Shown: in pieces, positions 19,661-30,944 of the stretch
Layout of the letters: every line of letters starts with the position of its first letter
Numbering within the stretch: position 1 is the stretch's first letter
NCBI GenBank assembly: GCA_944739405.2
Contig: OX123197.2
Coordinates: 57,698,047-57,762,046 of the forward strand
Direction of reading: 5' to 3'
Length of the DNA: 64,000 nucleotides
Source of the DNA: Euclidia mi
Taxonomy: Eukaryota; Arthropoda; Insecta; Lepidoptera; Erebidae
Made by a program: the position numbers and the translations under genes
Notes under the pieces: generated by a model
Told to the model about the DNA's origin: nothing
What the model saw: the letters and a program-made list of their open reading frames with translations, nothing else
Database searches by the model: none

Positions 19661-22600
19661 TTATTCTTTGTAATTAATCAACTTTAGATCTTTGATGTGC
19701 CATTCTCCTAAAGGTTTACCGGCCATGTCGTTAAGTTTGTATACTAGAGGTGACTTTTTTGAGGCAATCTTACATTTAATAAATTTAGGCGCCAATTTCT
19801 TGCTAAAGTATTTATCCTTGTCACTAAGTAGAAACGTTCTGCGCCAAACTATATCACCGACATTGAATTCTGCCGGTTTACGGCGAAGATTATAAGATGA
19901 ACAATTTCGTTGGTGGGCCGACAACAGAGCTGAATGTACCTTCTCGAAAATAGAGGATAAGCAGCCTAAAGTTTCGGCATAGCCGTCCCGTGGTTCGAGC
20001 ACCATATTGGAATTAAATTCCTTGTCAATATACTGAGAACCACATGTTATGACCTCCCTACCAAAAACAAGGAAATTAGGAGAATAACCAGTAACCTCAC
20101 TAACTGCGCAGTTAAGGGCGAACTGAACCTTAGTGATTAAAGTGTCCCAGATTCGATGATCAGATTCTATGAAAGTTGAAATAGCTGTAATAATGGTTTT
20201 GTTGTAGCGTTCAACTGAGTTAACGTGGGGAGTATACAACGGTGTAAAATGCAAATTTGGAATTTTATATTTTGACAACATACTTTTAAAGGTTGCGCTA
20301 ATAAATTGTTTACCGTTATCCAAAACAATAGTAGATGGAATTCCATGCACCAAAAATACATTTTCCTCGAGAATTTTTGTTATCACTTCTGCAGTTGCCC
20401 GTTTAATGGGGAAAAGCAAACAATATTTAGAGAAACAACAACTGACCACAAATATAAAAGTGTTTTGTTTTCTGCTGGGGGGCAATGGACCAATCAAATC
20501 AATACTAATCGTCTGAAAGGGCTTTTGACATGATTTGGGTTTTCCCATTAGACCTAAATTTGGGTGGTTTTGGTGTTTATGGGTGATACAAGGTTCACAT
20601 GAACTGACGAACTTGACAACATCGGAGTACATACCAGGCCAAAAGTAATTAAGTGCAAGACGTTTGTATGTCTTAAAGATACCCAGATGTCCAGCAGTGG
20701 GCGAAGAATGATTCTCCCTTAGAATGTCAGTTCTTTGGTCAGACGGAATAACCTCTTTCCATTGAAATTCTCTAGTGAGAGGGTTTAATGTTTTTTTAAA
20801 ACAATACAATTTATTGTTTATTACTTGATAGTTAACAAAGGAAGTCGGAGAACTTAAACAGCCTTTATAGATATTTAAATACCAAGGATCATTAGTAGAA
20901 ACTGGTAAATTCTGATTAAGATTAATATCTATATTTATATCATTAGCAATAGCAGAAACGGGTAAAGAGCGAGACAGAAAATCAGGTAAAACGTTATCGG
21001 AACCCCGACGATGACGTATTTCGAAATTATAGGAAGATAAGCGAACTCCCCATCTGGCTAACCGGCCAGTAGGGTTATTCAAGGTCAAGAACCATTTCAA
21101 AGCAGCGTGATCAGTGTAAACAATAAACTTTTTACCATTTTCAACATAACAACGCCAGTGTTCTATAGCAGATAGAACAGCCAGGGCCTCTCGCTCAGTG
21201 GCACTGTAATTTTTTTCTTGCTTACTGAGTGATTTGCTATAGTACGCTATGACTCTTTCCTCACCATTTAACCTTTGACAGAGGATCGCGCCAAGACCAA
21301 AATCGCTAGCATCTGAGTGTATTTCAAACGGTTGCGAGTACTCAGGACAAGCCAACACCGAGGAGGAAATCAAACAATTCTTTAGGTTATTAAACGCCTC
21401 ATTAGCCTCTGTCGTCCAGCAGAATGGAGGTGCGTTTTTACTTTGAGATGTTAACTTATTTAAGGGTGCAGCAATAGAGCTAAAATTCGGTATAAAACGC
21501 CTGTACCACGAGGCTGCGCCTAAAAATCGACGTACTTCTTTTCTATTAGAAGGAGTGGGATAATTTTTCATTGAATTAACTTTATCCGGATCGGGATGCA
21601 ATCCACTAGAGTCGACAACATAGCCTAAATATTTTAGTTTATCTCTAAAAAATTGACATTTTTCGAGATTAATTGTTAAATTAGCGCTTTTTAGTTTATC
21701 AAGAATGCGTAATAAAAGAGTAATATGCTCGCTGAAGCTGGACGTGATACAGATTATGTCATCGATAAAACAGAAAACCTTATTTTCAAATTCTGGGCCA
21801 TAAAATAAAATATCAACTAATCGTTGTTGAGTAGCTGGTGCATTCGTAAGACCGAAAGGCATTCTTTTGAATTGAAATGTGCCACGCGTGGGAATATAAA
21901 AGGCTGTTTTGCAACGGTCCTCTTCTTTAATTAATGTTTGCCAAAAAGATTTAGACAGGTCTAAACTAGACAAGTATTTAGCATCTCTCAGATTATCTAA
22001 AATTTCCGAAATATAAGGCAAGCTATAAGCATCTTTTTTTGTAATGGAATTTAATTTTCGACTGTCCAAACAGAAACGCAGTTCACCATTCTTCTTTGGT
22101 GTCAAAATGACCGGATTTGACCACGGGCTTTCTGATCGTTCAACAACATCCTCTGAGAGCATGTCGTCAAGATGCTTTATTAATATTCTTTGTTTATCGG
22201 GAGACATGCGATAAAATCTTTGCCGAATAGGGGGACAATCACCTGTATCAATTGAATGAGAAATAATATTTGTGCAACCGAGACCCCGCTTCTCGTATGA
22301 AATATCGGTAAATTTAGAAATAATGTTGTCAGCGGTAGCTCTCTGGTCGACTGTAAGATGATCATAGGAAACAAGATGTGTAGGGGGAACTGCCTGCAAC
22401 TCCATTACTTGAGCGTCGGACTTGTTCACAATCAAAACAGACTCCAATTTGTTAGGAAATAGGCCAAAGCTTCGCCAAAAATCCATGCCAAGGATAAGGG
22501 AATTTTGAATCCCAGGTACAACATGAACTTCTAAGTTAATCAATTTATCCTGAAACTCGAAGGGTAGAAACACCGATCCCAAGGACTCAAATCGTTCACC

Positions 22601-22896
22601 GCCTGCTGTTATTAACCTTAAAGGTTTCGATTTATCCAAAACATTGTCTTTCAAAAATAAGTTATGCAAATTATTACCTAAAATTGTAACGCAAGATCCA
22701 GAATCTAAAAGACCTGTGGTAGGTATTCCGTTTAATTTTAGAGTAACGTAAGGTAAATATTCTACTTTAGAATTACGGATTGAGGAAATATGATAGCTAT
22801 TAAAGAATTTTTTTAGAAAGTCTAACCAATTATTCCACTCTGTTTTATTACAATTAGTTGTATAATTTGATTTTCCACAATCCTTATTAACTAGTT
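19661..22896 (-). CDS. pol: Gypsy Pol: protease, RT, RNase H, integrase
   Basis: Open from the frameshift site (22896) to the stop at 19661, about 1078 codons. It opens with a linker, then protease (TTGLLDSGSCVTILG). Counting from 22669: RT with FIDD (301-304) in place of the usual Y/F-x-D-D, RNase H with HSDASDFGLGA (about 450) and ATEREALAVL, integrase zinc-binding H-H-C-C (about 653-690), and DDE core in SIDLIGPL (about 724), LDNGKQF (about 782) and VERYNK (about 819), with D-X35-E spacing. The C-terminus ends in a GEWHIKDLKLINYKE-like block. No stop or frameshift interrupts it. It has no start of its own and is presumably made as a Gag-Pol fusion. Confidence 0.95.
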
Positions 22897-24186
22897 TTTT
22901 GAAACTGTAGGGGTCGACTTAGATTTACAATTGGGGCAGTCTGACACCTTGAAACCCTTTGTGCCGCACTTAAAACAGATTAGGTAGTGTGGCTGACGGC
23001 AATTACGTAATGAGTGCGAATTGCATCTACAACGCACGCAAAAAGTTTTATTTATATTAGAAGTACTCGATACGGCGCTGACTTGTGGCACAGACTTGTA
23101 TCTCGATGTATCGGCGACAGAGTTATATTTATTGAAGTTATTATGATTGTAAACATTTTTGTTTGAAGAAAAATTAGAAAACGGATAATTATACGCTAGA
23201 TCGGGTGCTACAGTATTCTTTGAAACTTTAGGGGGTTCGGAAAATTGCTTACTGCGACTTTGGTAATTTTCGAAAAGACGACAAACTTCGACCAGACTAT
23301 CAACGTCAACAACCTTTGCAGTGAGCAGACAATTAGTGTAACAAGGTCTAATATTATTTAGTAAAATTTCTAGCTTCTCCGAATCAGCGATAGGAGAACT
23401 AAGTCGCGAAAACAGACCGTGCATTTTTGCCACGTAAATAGTTATTGATTCGTTCTCGCCTTGTGAGCGCTGACGAATCTCCGTCATAAGACGGTAATCG
23501 TAGTTATGCGGACTAAAATCTCGTTTTAAAAGTTCGCAAAGTTCTAACCAAGTCTTTACGTTATTTTTAACAGAACGATACCAAACTAATGCGTCACCCG
23601 AAAATATTTCAAAAGCGAAAGACAACATCTTGTCATGTGGAATAGATCTACAGGACATAAATTCATCAATTTTTTCAATAAAAGATCTTACACATGATTT
23701 ACCGTTAAATTTGAATTTACCTAATTCCGAGAAAAGCTTACGGTCGTAATTATAGGAAGTGTTTCCCTCTGCCACTGAGCAATCCGACCGCGAACTACGA
23801 CGCGTGATTAATTGTAATTTCGCATATAAGTCATTAAATTTATTCCACACAGACTCAATTTTTTTAATATCAAGACTGCCGGTATCCACCCTATTCAGTC
23901 GATGAAAACAATGGTGAAGCACGGTTTCGACCTTCTGTTGAAGCTCGGAGGTATAGTTTGCTTCCAACATAGATAAGTGTCTATTTGATCTTAATAACGA
24001 CTTTTCCACTTCAGCCACATCCTCCTCTGGTGGGAAGGGTGAAGATAATATATCCTCCGAGGGAATTTTAACTGAAAGTTTAGCGATTTGTTTGCGGGGA
24101 TCGTCAGGCTTTGAAACGCCGCGTATTGTGGTCTCATATTCTAATTCCGCTTTAGTTAATAATGAGAAATTTATAATGTAAGCCAT
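22891..24186 (-). CDS. gag: Gypsy Gag, 431 aa
   Basis: Starts at ATG 24184-24186 (MAYIINFSLL). The central region (GKFKFNGKSCVRSFIEKIDE, FSGDALVWYRSVKNN, LKRDFSPHNYDYRLM) is the Ty3/gypsy capsid (retrotransposon gag) domain. Two zinc knuckles close the protein: CVRCRCNSHSLRNC (about 383-396) is complete, while CFKCGTKGFKVSDC (about 404-417) has F where the zinc-binding H is expected. The protein assembles the particle and binds RNA. Pol follows in the -1 frame. Confidence 0.92.
   Translation of the reverse strand: MAYIINFSLLTKAELEYETTIRGVSKPDDPRKQIAKLSVKIPSEDILSSPFPPEEDVAEVEKSLLRSNRHLSMLEANYTSELQQKVETVLHHCFHRLNRVDTGSLDIKKIESVWNKFNDLYAKLQLITRRSSRSDCSVAEGNTSYNYDRKLFSELGKFKFNGKSCVRSFIEKIDEFMSCRSIPHDKMLSFAFEIFSGDALVWYRSVKNNVKTWLELCELLKRDFSPHNYDYRLMTEIRQRSQGENESITIYVAKMHGLFSRLSSPIADSEKLEILLNNIRPCYTNCLLTAKVVDVDSLVEVCRLFENYQSRSKQFSEPPKVSKNTVAPDLAYNYPFSNFSSNKNVYNHNNFNKYNSVADTSRYKSVPQVSAVSSTSNINKTFCVRCRCNSHSLRNCRQPHYLICFKCGTKGFKVSDCPNCKSKSTPTVSKN
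22894..22900 (-). promoter_or_regulatory. Gag-pol -1 ribosomal frameshift heptamer A AAA AAC
   Basis: On the minus strand gag ends TCA AAA AAC TAG. A AAA AAC is a classical X XXY YYZ slippery heptamer, immediately followed by the gag stop at 22891-22893. Slipping back by one gives AAA AAA CTA, exactly the open pol frame. No downstream pseudoknot was modelled. Confidence 0.8.
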
Positions 24187-24668
24187 TATTACAAAACAAT
24201 AATAGAAAATCTAAGTATTTACGCCGGTACTAGAAAAAAAATTAAATATCGCCAGAAAATCGAATACCGTGCTAAAAAAGCTGAAATACACTAAATTATA
24301 CAATGGTGTGATGATTGGTAAAGGATTAAGAAAAATTACTTAAAGGTCACTCAAAGGTTGAATCACAATATTTTTTTCGCGAACACGAGGCACGTAGTTC
24401 AACGGCAAAGCGGTTAGAACCGGTTGGCGACTGGGCACGCTGCCCGCAGTGAAACGTGATTTTAGACCGACGTTAATTAAATCACCGTTATGTTATTTAC
24501 ACAGTTAAATTGCTTATGGCCAACCAAAATAGATAGAAACTGTACCTGTACGCAATTCACCACACCAGAATATATGCACACACAGGAGAAAAATATACAA
24601 GAGAAAAAGAAATTATTTCACTCACCTGTAAAGTGCTAACTTACGTTTTAAAAATATATTTAAAAATT
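24187..24668 (-). other. Untranslated leader of the gypsy element
   Basis: About 480 bp between the primer-binding site and the gag ATG, with no frame. It would hold the packaging signal. Confidence 0.6.
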
Positions 24669-24681
24669 CTATTGGGCGCCA
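24669..24681 (-). other. Primer-binding site of the gypsy element
   Basis: On the minus strand TGGCGCCCAATAG follows the 5' LTR after one base. TGGCGCCCAA is complementary to the 3' end of tRNA-Lys, the likely primer. Confidence 0.7.
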
Positions 24682-24682
24682 A

Positions 24683-25071
24683 TGTCGCACGAGTGGTCGA
24701 TTTTCACGGGATAGCCGGGATCGATCACTCGCCGAGCAATAAAAAGAGATGCTTAGGTTGTCTTACGGGAAATAAATAAAAACATCACCAGGACAGAGTA
24801 AACTCGCGTTATATTCCAGATTCACAATTTTGATTAACAAAAGAACCGACACTAGGGGTTAACCGGCTAGATAGTTATCCAGGGCGTAGGTCGTAAGTTA
24901 ACACTCCACAGGTCCACGGATGGATACTCAGCTTTCACGTGTCCCAGCCGAAGAAAAAGCAAAGCCAACCCCGTGTGTCGCCGGTATATATGTCGTCGGC
25001 AAGCGGGTAAGGGTCCCCACTCCAGTGCGTCATCGTAGTGGGGCTCGCAAGTGCGGAGGCACGACGTCACA
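24683..25071 (-). repeat. 5' LTR of the gypsy element
   Basis: 389 bp, TG...CA, identical by eye to 18125-18513, followed by the target duplication ATAA (25072-25075). Confidence 0.95.
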
Positions 25072-25075
25072 ATAA

Positions 25076-25642
25076 GTCTCGACAAAATTCGGTGTGAAAA
25101 ACAAGAAATCATCGGGTGTTTTTACGGTAAGTGACTACATTATGTTCTTAATTTATATTTTAATATGTTTCAATTGAATTTATGGCATTTTTCGAGAAAT
25201 ATTAGCGAGAAAACAATCTTACCCTCAAAAAGTAATGTTGGGGTTATTCCGTATACTGGTTTAGGGAAATGCCGTCATATGTCGGTCTTGTACCGTTCCA
25301 GATATAGTAAACCTTTTTTGTAGTGTACTATTTTGCCTAGTTGGTAACTGCGCTTTTTTGGATTGTAGGTAGTTTCACTTCATCTTACACTAAGCCATAA
25401 GTTTGTTTAGTACAACTTGACTAATTATTCTCGTAAGTAAGTAAATAAAAGTCTGTTTAAGACCTCACCATATAAGTCTAGTGAGACTTCAACGGTGAAT
25501 CAAATTGGTGCACTAACGACCGATTTAATTTACGAGTACTTACCTATATTCTTCGCCATTTATTGTGTTATTTTTATTTTTAGGTAAACATTATTCGAAA
25601 TTGTGCGGCATTAATAAAGCGTCATATCCACATGAAAAGTAA
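25076..25642. other. Unassigned DNA right of the gypsy element
   Basis: No frame is supported. A splice-acceptor-like TTTTTATTTTTAG ends at about 25583, upstream of the helix-turn-helix relic, but an exon cannot be shown. Confidence 0.35.
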
Positions 25643-25866
25643 GAATATGCCGTGCGAGCTGTTCGGAATGGTGAAATTTATGGGTATAAGGTCGCTCGAG
25701 TGTATAATATACCTAGAATGACTATCATGGATCACGTGCATTGCAAAACAGGGAAATCGTTATCTCTGGAAAGAGATACAGTCTCTCACAAGAGATCGAA
25801 AAGAACCTGGCCTCGTATATTCATATTATGGACTAACAAAAGACGAGGTTCTGGAAATGGTTAGCT
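25643..25866 (+). pseudogene. Relic of a pipsqueak-type helix-turn-helix protein
   Basis: After TAA 25640-25642 the frame reads EYAVRAVRNGEIYGYKVARV and continues YNIPRMTIMDHVHCKTGKSL. This is the pattern of pipsqueak-type DNA-binding domains (A-V-R-x-G-x-x-x-x-K-A-A-x-x-Y-x-I-P-R-x-T-L), common at the N-terminus of pogo/Tigger-like transposases and related host proteins. Downstream pieces fall in other frames (LSQEIEKNLASYIHIM, then GLTKDEVLEMV), so at least two frameshifts and a TAA have broken it. No DDE domain follows, so it is a fragment of a transposon or of a gene derived from one. Confidence 0.6.
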
Positions 25867-26091
25867 ATATAAGCTATATAATACTTACTGCGATTATTGA
25901 ACCTAATATAATTAAGTACGTCAATAATAAATATTGTACTTATAAATACTTCTTATAGACAGATTCATTACAAATATAAAAAAAAACCATTTAGTTACAT
26001 GAAATTTTGTTTTATTTATCTACACATTGATATTCTGACAACCTTACTTACCAGCATACTATGTTTACAACCACTGGCTTAATAAATATGT
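25867..26091. other. Unassigned AT-rich DNA
   Basis: Nothing recognised; includes an A-rich run near 25978. Confidence 0.3.
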
Positions 26092-29000
26092 CGGCATAAG
26101 CGTGCGTTCACACTGCGCCGGACCGGCTTATAAGCTGGAAGCCGGCGCCCGGAGCGAGTGTTCACACTACGCCGCGACCGGCTAATTAGCCGGAGGACGG
26201 CCGGCTCCCTAGATTAAATTTACTTTATAGATGGAAGTATTGCATCACAAGATCATCATAAAATAATCTGACATTGGTGACCATGGGTGGCCATGGTCAC
26301 CAATGTCAGATTCTTTTAGTCAAAATTAAATAGAACTTCATGTGAAACTTAGAAACTTCATTCATATACATTTTGACTTATGCGTATAAAGATTGTACTG
26401 ATATTTGTAGGGACGTTGAAATTTTATCGATACTTTTATTTAAAATGTTTTTGTATGAAAGAGAAACAAACACATCCTTAAAAACTTTCGCGTTCATAAT
26501 AACAGGGGGCCAATTCTGCTATTTTTATATGACATTGATATTATATTTTAAATGGATTTAAAAGCAGTATTCTGATAACCTAATGTCATCATCGTATAAT
26601 TTAAAATAAACAGTTCGTCGTTGACACATACGATCTCGTTACAATTTCATTCAAATATCATATAATTTAGAAGAATACGCTTCTTGTGACGTAAGTATGA
26701 CACTGACATGATATCGAGACTATATTTATTTAGCAGAATTGGGCCCCAGTTTATAAATAAAACCATTTTCGACAAACAACTACTAAGCTATGCATGTTTA
26801 GTCGCGATTTTTTCCTAGATCATTGCAAGCGATACTTACCTAATAAATGCACATAACTTCCAAATCTCAGAGATATGGGTTTGAATTTGAATTTTATTGC
26901 CATTTAAATTAAGTACACGGTGCCTGGTGGCAACCAAACATTGACGTTACTGAACTTCAATGTCCGTTTGACAATGAAATCAGCTAAAAACACGATTTGT
27001 TTATTTGTTCCTAACTTGGTTACATATAATAATAATATGCAGGTTTTAATTTGAACAGGTTTTGTAAATGAAATCACAAGTGTCTGTTCCTACGTTAAAA
27101 TTTATTGATCTATATTTATGTTTCATCGATATTTACTTTATACCTACTAGGAGCTGGCATCAATTTTGGGTAGGTATTTGAGGCATGATTGCAGACCTGG
27201 CTGGCGAGCAGCGAGGCTATAGAAAATTATGAAAAAACGAACAAAAATGTATTGGAGGCAAGATGCAATTTTTAAATATAATAGTTTAATGTATAATAAT
27301 ATAGAATACAAACAAAAATAAGTCAGATGATTTAGTCGGGGCTTTATTACATTGCCAGGCGTTTTTTATATTGGTTTGAAAATTATTTTTGCATGCGCCG
27401 GGCTATGTTAAAGCCACGACTAAATCAAATAATATAATCATTTATAGACATTCATCTTACTCTATGCTAGAAAAATCATAAGTCAAAATGAAGTAACTAG
27501 GTATGTATATTGGACAAGACTGCTACTGTAATGCGGTCTCTATAGTATTTTCCTTATTCTAAGGCCAGCTCCGATCAGTGTTACCAACTTAGTAGAATTA
27601 GCACTAAAACTGGAGGTTTCAACATTTGCCTAAAATTGAATAGAACGTTCGTTTTAAAATAATTTGTACATTGTTCAATCTATTATTATTATATTACTTG
27701 ATGTGTTGATTTAACATTTAATTTGCATTTTTCTTTACATATTACCTAATAGAACGAATTATTATTTTTGTATACCAATTGTTTTCCGAAGTGAAATAAG
27801 TATTATGACGATAATTTAAGTGGGTGTCATGTGTCTAGGGAAATTTTATTTGTGGTTTCTGGTGGAGAGCTTAGTTCAACTGTTGGTAACACTATGTCAC
27901 CGGCACTAGGCATGGGTCTGTGCACGTTGTCCTAACTATCTATATCGTTCGATCACCTAATTTGAAGAAGTATTTACTCGTAGATATGTCTAATGCATAA
28001 CTAGAATGATAACAGCAAGTGGTTTGGTAAGGCTCGTTTTAAAAAACCATTAAGAATGCTAAGATTGTTATCGAGACCTATAATGACGTATGATGTATTG
28101 AGATGGCAAAAACTACGGCAAAAATAGCAAAAAGTTAATCAACAAAAAATATTGTGAAAAAGAAAAATCTAAACAAATAAAAAATATGGCAAGATTAAAG
28201 AAATTTAAATATAATGCAAATTTAAAATAAAATTAAACTATGTGAAGAATACGCCAAAAAAAACAAAAAGAAAAAATCTAATAGTATCACAAAAAGCTGT
28301 TTTTTTAAAGTTCACAAACATTACAAAATGTTAAAATTGAACAAATAAACCGTAACAAGAAAACAAAAATACGCCAAAATGAGAGAAATTAAAAAAATAC
28401 ATGTGCAAAAAGTATACAAAGATATCAAAATGAAATTAAAATATAAAGTTAAATTAAACAAAAAAGGTGCTAATAATAACAAAAAGCTATATGTACTAAA
28501 ATTGAGCACAAAAGTGAAAAAAAAAATAGAAAAAGTAATACCGTTACGTACAGATGAAATAATTATATTTTTATCTGTACTATGTAACATAAAAAGGTTA
28601 AAAAATTACATAAATCCAAAACGTGTATAAAAAAGGTAAAAATAGGTATATCAAATCGTAAAATTATTTATCAAAGAGTAAAGGAAACTCAACAATAAAT
28701 ACCTATATCAAAAAAAGAATACAATAAGAAGAAATAAATAACTCTTGGAATGTTACAAAATGTCTATCTAAATGGTCACAAATATAACTACATAGGTAAA
28801 GTCTGACCGCGCGCGGCATTTCATGGTGGTTATACTCGTTATGAAATTAGATAGTCAAACAATTGACGTATCTATACCTAATATAGCATATGATCGTTGC
28901 CATAACGATCGGTATATTCTAACGCATACTCTTAGCTCAGCTCTACGAGTCCGTCTTGATGCCCGGATCCGGTCTATTGACCGGTTCCAGCTTAGTGTGA

Positions 29001-29110
29001 ATAGCTTCATACAAATTGTTCTGCCACTGGCTCGTTATTCACCGGTCCGGGCATTAAGCCGGACCGGCTAATTAGCCGGTCCGGCGTAGTGTGAACGCTC
29101 GCTTACTCCG
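26092..29110. mobile_element. 3-kb inverted-repeat element without transposase
   Basis: The ends are inverted copies: GCGTTCACACTGCGCCGGAC at the left, and its complement GTCCGGCGTAGTGTGAACGC-like at the right, extended outward by CGG..TAAGCG. Each end has a second, subterminal copy: left at 26152-26192 (TGTTCACACTACGCCGCGAC), right near 28975-29010 (GGTTCCAGCTTAGTGTGAAT). The 2.9 kb between are AT-rich, with only low-complexity lysine-rich frames. This looks like a non-autonomous DNA transposon. No clear target duplication was found, so the superfamily is unknown. Confidence 0.6.
26265..26312. repeat. Perfect 22-bp stem-loop with 4-nt loop
   Basis: Arms 26265-26286 and 26291-26312 are exact reverse complements, with GTGG between them. 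The arms begin AATCTGACATTGG and end at CCATGG. It lies inside the 3-kb inverted-repeat element near its left end. Confidence 0.85.
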
Positions 29111-29588
29111 TTTTATGAATTTACTGCAATAAAATACAAATTATATCTATGACCTGAGAGTATACTGTAGCTAAGTATTCATTTTTACGTATTCATATCA
29201 TAGACGCACTATATAAAATCATCAATTTCTTTACAAAACAACTATACAACGGACTTACCTCAAAAAATCGGGAAAGTCCGTCTAGGCAGCAAATTTAAAA
29301 AAATGGTTCATAAATTCGTTATGGAGCGTATTAAGACATTGATGATTAATGGAATTTGTAAAGAAGGATATGTTTTATGGCAAACGTTACAAAAAAAGTA
29401 AGTTAGTTTCATTAAGTGCTCCTATATGATCAAACGAAAATAAATAAAAATTAAATATGCCGGCGGCTGGCCCCCTTGACTTAACTGGTAAAATATATCT
29501 TTGCCGTTTACAGTGCTGGTTTTCGACCCATCCTTTGAGGTATACTTGAGTTCATTTACAACAAATTAAACTCCGTCACGTTGATATC

Positions 29589-29947
29589 GAAAAGTAAAGG
29601 TTTGAGAGACTTAATTAGTAGAACAGTTCTTTGAAATTATACGAACCAGTAGTTTTTTACTATTATTTGGGTAATTATAATTTTACTAGTGAAATTATAA
29701 TATCACGTTTTTGACTAAATCCCTGCGATACCTACGTCATGTTTGTATGTCTGTCTGTCCGTTCAAATGTCACAGCCACCATATTCCGAAATTAATAAGG
29801 CTAAATTAGTAGGTATTCTGTGAACCGCTTTACGATTTGATTACAAAAATAAAACAGTAAGGCATGGAACTGACTTCAAAAATCGACTTACTTGGTAAAT
29901 AGTCGAAAAGTAAAGGTTTGAGAGACATACTTAGTAGAACAAGTGTT
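29589..29947 (+). repeat. Two-copy direct repeat, about 45 bp, 314 bp apart
   Basis: CGAAAAGTAAAGGTTTGAGA followed by GAC..A.TTAGTAGAACA occurs at 29589-29632 and 29903-29947. The sequence between them contains a fragment (29730-29865) of the AGGGTTCCG repeat family. Confidence 0.6.
29730..29865 (+). repeat. Fragment of the AGGGTTCCG dispersed repeat family
   Basis: ATGTCTGTCTGTCCGTTCAA and ATGTCACAGCCACCATATTC followed by TCTGTGAACCGCTTTACGAT match the internal part of the family whose ends are seen at 16274-16636 (by memory of the family's internal sequence). Confidence 0.45.
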
Positions 29948-30730
29948 CTTTGACATTTTGTGTCGTTGTCGCTCTGTGGATAGGCTGATAAAATTATTGT
30001 GTCAAATCTGGTTAGACTAGAATTCTATCTATTTAAAGAATGATGGATAGATTTTATTCAGCCTCTCAATTTCAATTACAATTAGAACGACTTTGCATGT
30101 TAAAAATGAACTAATTTATAGGCAGTTCTTGCAAAATATGCTAAACCTTTCAGAATTATAATACGTATTGTGTCAGTTCTGTGGTGAATAACTTCTGAAT
30201 CATTCCATTGCTTAAATAAGCACGTGCCGACATCATAATCAATATCATCTAATGAATAATTTAAATACAAATATTTAATAAGAATATGCTTAGGAAATAC
30301 TTGTCACTGTAGACTGTTAAAAATACATAAATTAATATTCGGTTTTTTTCTAACAGAACTAATCTAACTATATCTCAAGTCAATAAAACAATTTAACACA
30401 AATATCTATAAATTAATTCGAAATTAATATTAACTTTCAGCACCATTAACCTTATACTAGTTGCATACGGTCTCCAAGGCCGGATTTAATTTATTTAGTT
30501 CATTTTATGTAAATAATAAGACGGCCGTTCCCAGTTAGCCCCTGAGATTCATCAGTAGTGCATATTATACTACTTTATTTAGTAGTAGTATTAGTATTTG
30601 CAGTCTCGTATCCCGCCCGCAATAGGGTGTGTGTAAGAAAATATCATGACAGTTATTTGTTTCTTAGAAAACTATTGTTTCAGCAGGCCTTCATGCTGTT
30701 TTTGTCAGTTTGAAAAATATAATCTTAATA
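29948..30730. other. Unassigned AT-rich DNA
   Basis: No supported frame or repeat. Confidence 0.3.
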
Positions 30731-30940
30731 ATATATATAAAATCCTTCCGTTACTGACTGACTGACAGACACGCTGCAGCCGAAACTATTGGGCGCAGGA
30801 AGGTGAAATTTGGCATGTATGTTACTTGGGGACCGTAGGGGTGCACTAAGAAGAGATTTTCCGAAATTCCCACGGGATCGGCCAAAACGGGTAAATTAAA
30901 AAAAAATGCAGGCGTAGCTGCTGGCGTCCTCTAGTATTAT
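30731..30940 (+). repeat. Dispersed noncoding repeat (CTGACTGACTGACAGACA type), copy 1
   Basis: CTTCCGTTACTGACTGACTG, AAACTATTGGGCGCAGGAAG, GGCATGTATGTTACTTGGGG and GATTTTCCGAAATTCCCACG recur in diverged form at 54218-54375. It is widespread in lepidopteran genomes by recollection; the class is not assigned. Confidence 0.55.
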
Positions 30941-30944
30941 ATAA

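Larger units (their letters stand above)
18125..25071 (-). mobile_element. Ty3/gypsy LTR retrotransposon, 6.9 kb, apparently intact
   Basis: Two 389-bp LTRs (18125-18513 and 24683-25071; TG...CA) look identical and are flanked by ATAA (18121-18124 and 25072-25075). On the minus strand the order is LTR, primer-binding site, gag, -1 frameshift site, protease-RT-RNase H-integrase, a long untranslated 3' part, then LTR. Integrase lies after RNase H, which defines Ty3/gypsy. Gag and pol have no internal stops, so the copy may be competent. No env frame is seen. Confidence 0.96.

Noticed and set aside
28321..28630. Overlapping frames on both strands (83 and 89 codons)
   Set aside because: Composition is almost entirely K/N/I or F/L/Y from AT-rich DNA; no domain, and the two strands mirror each other.
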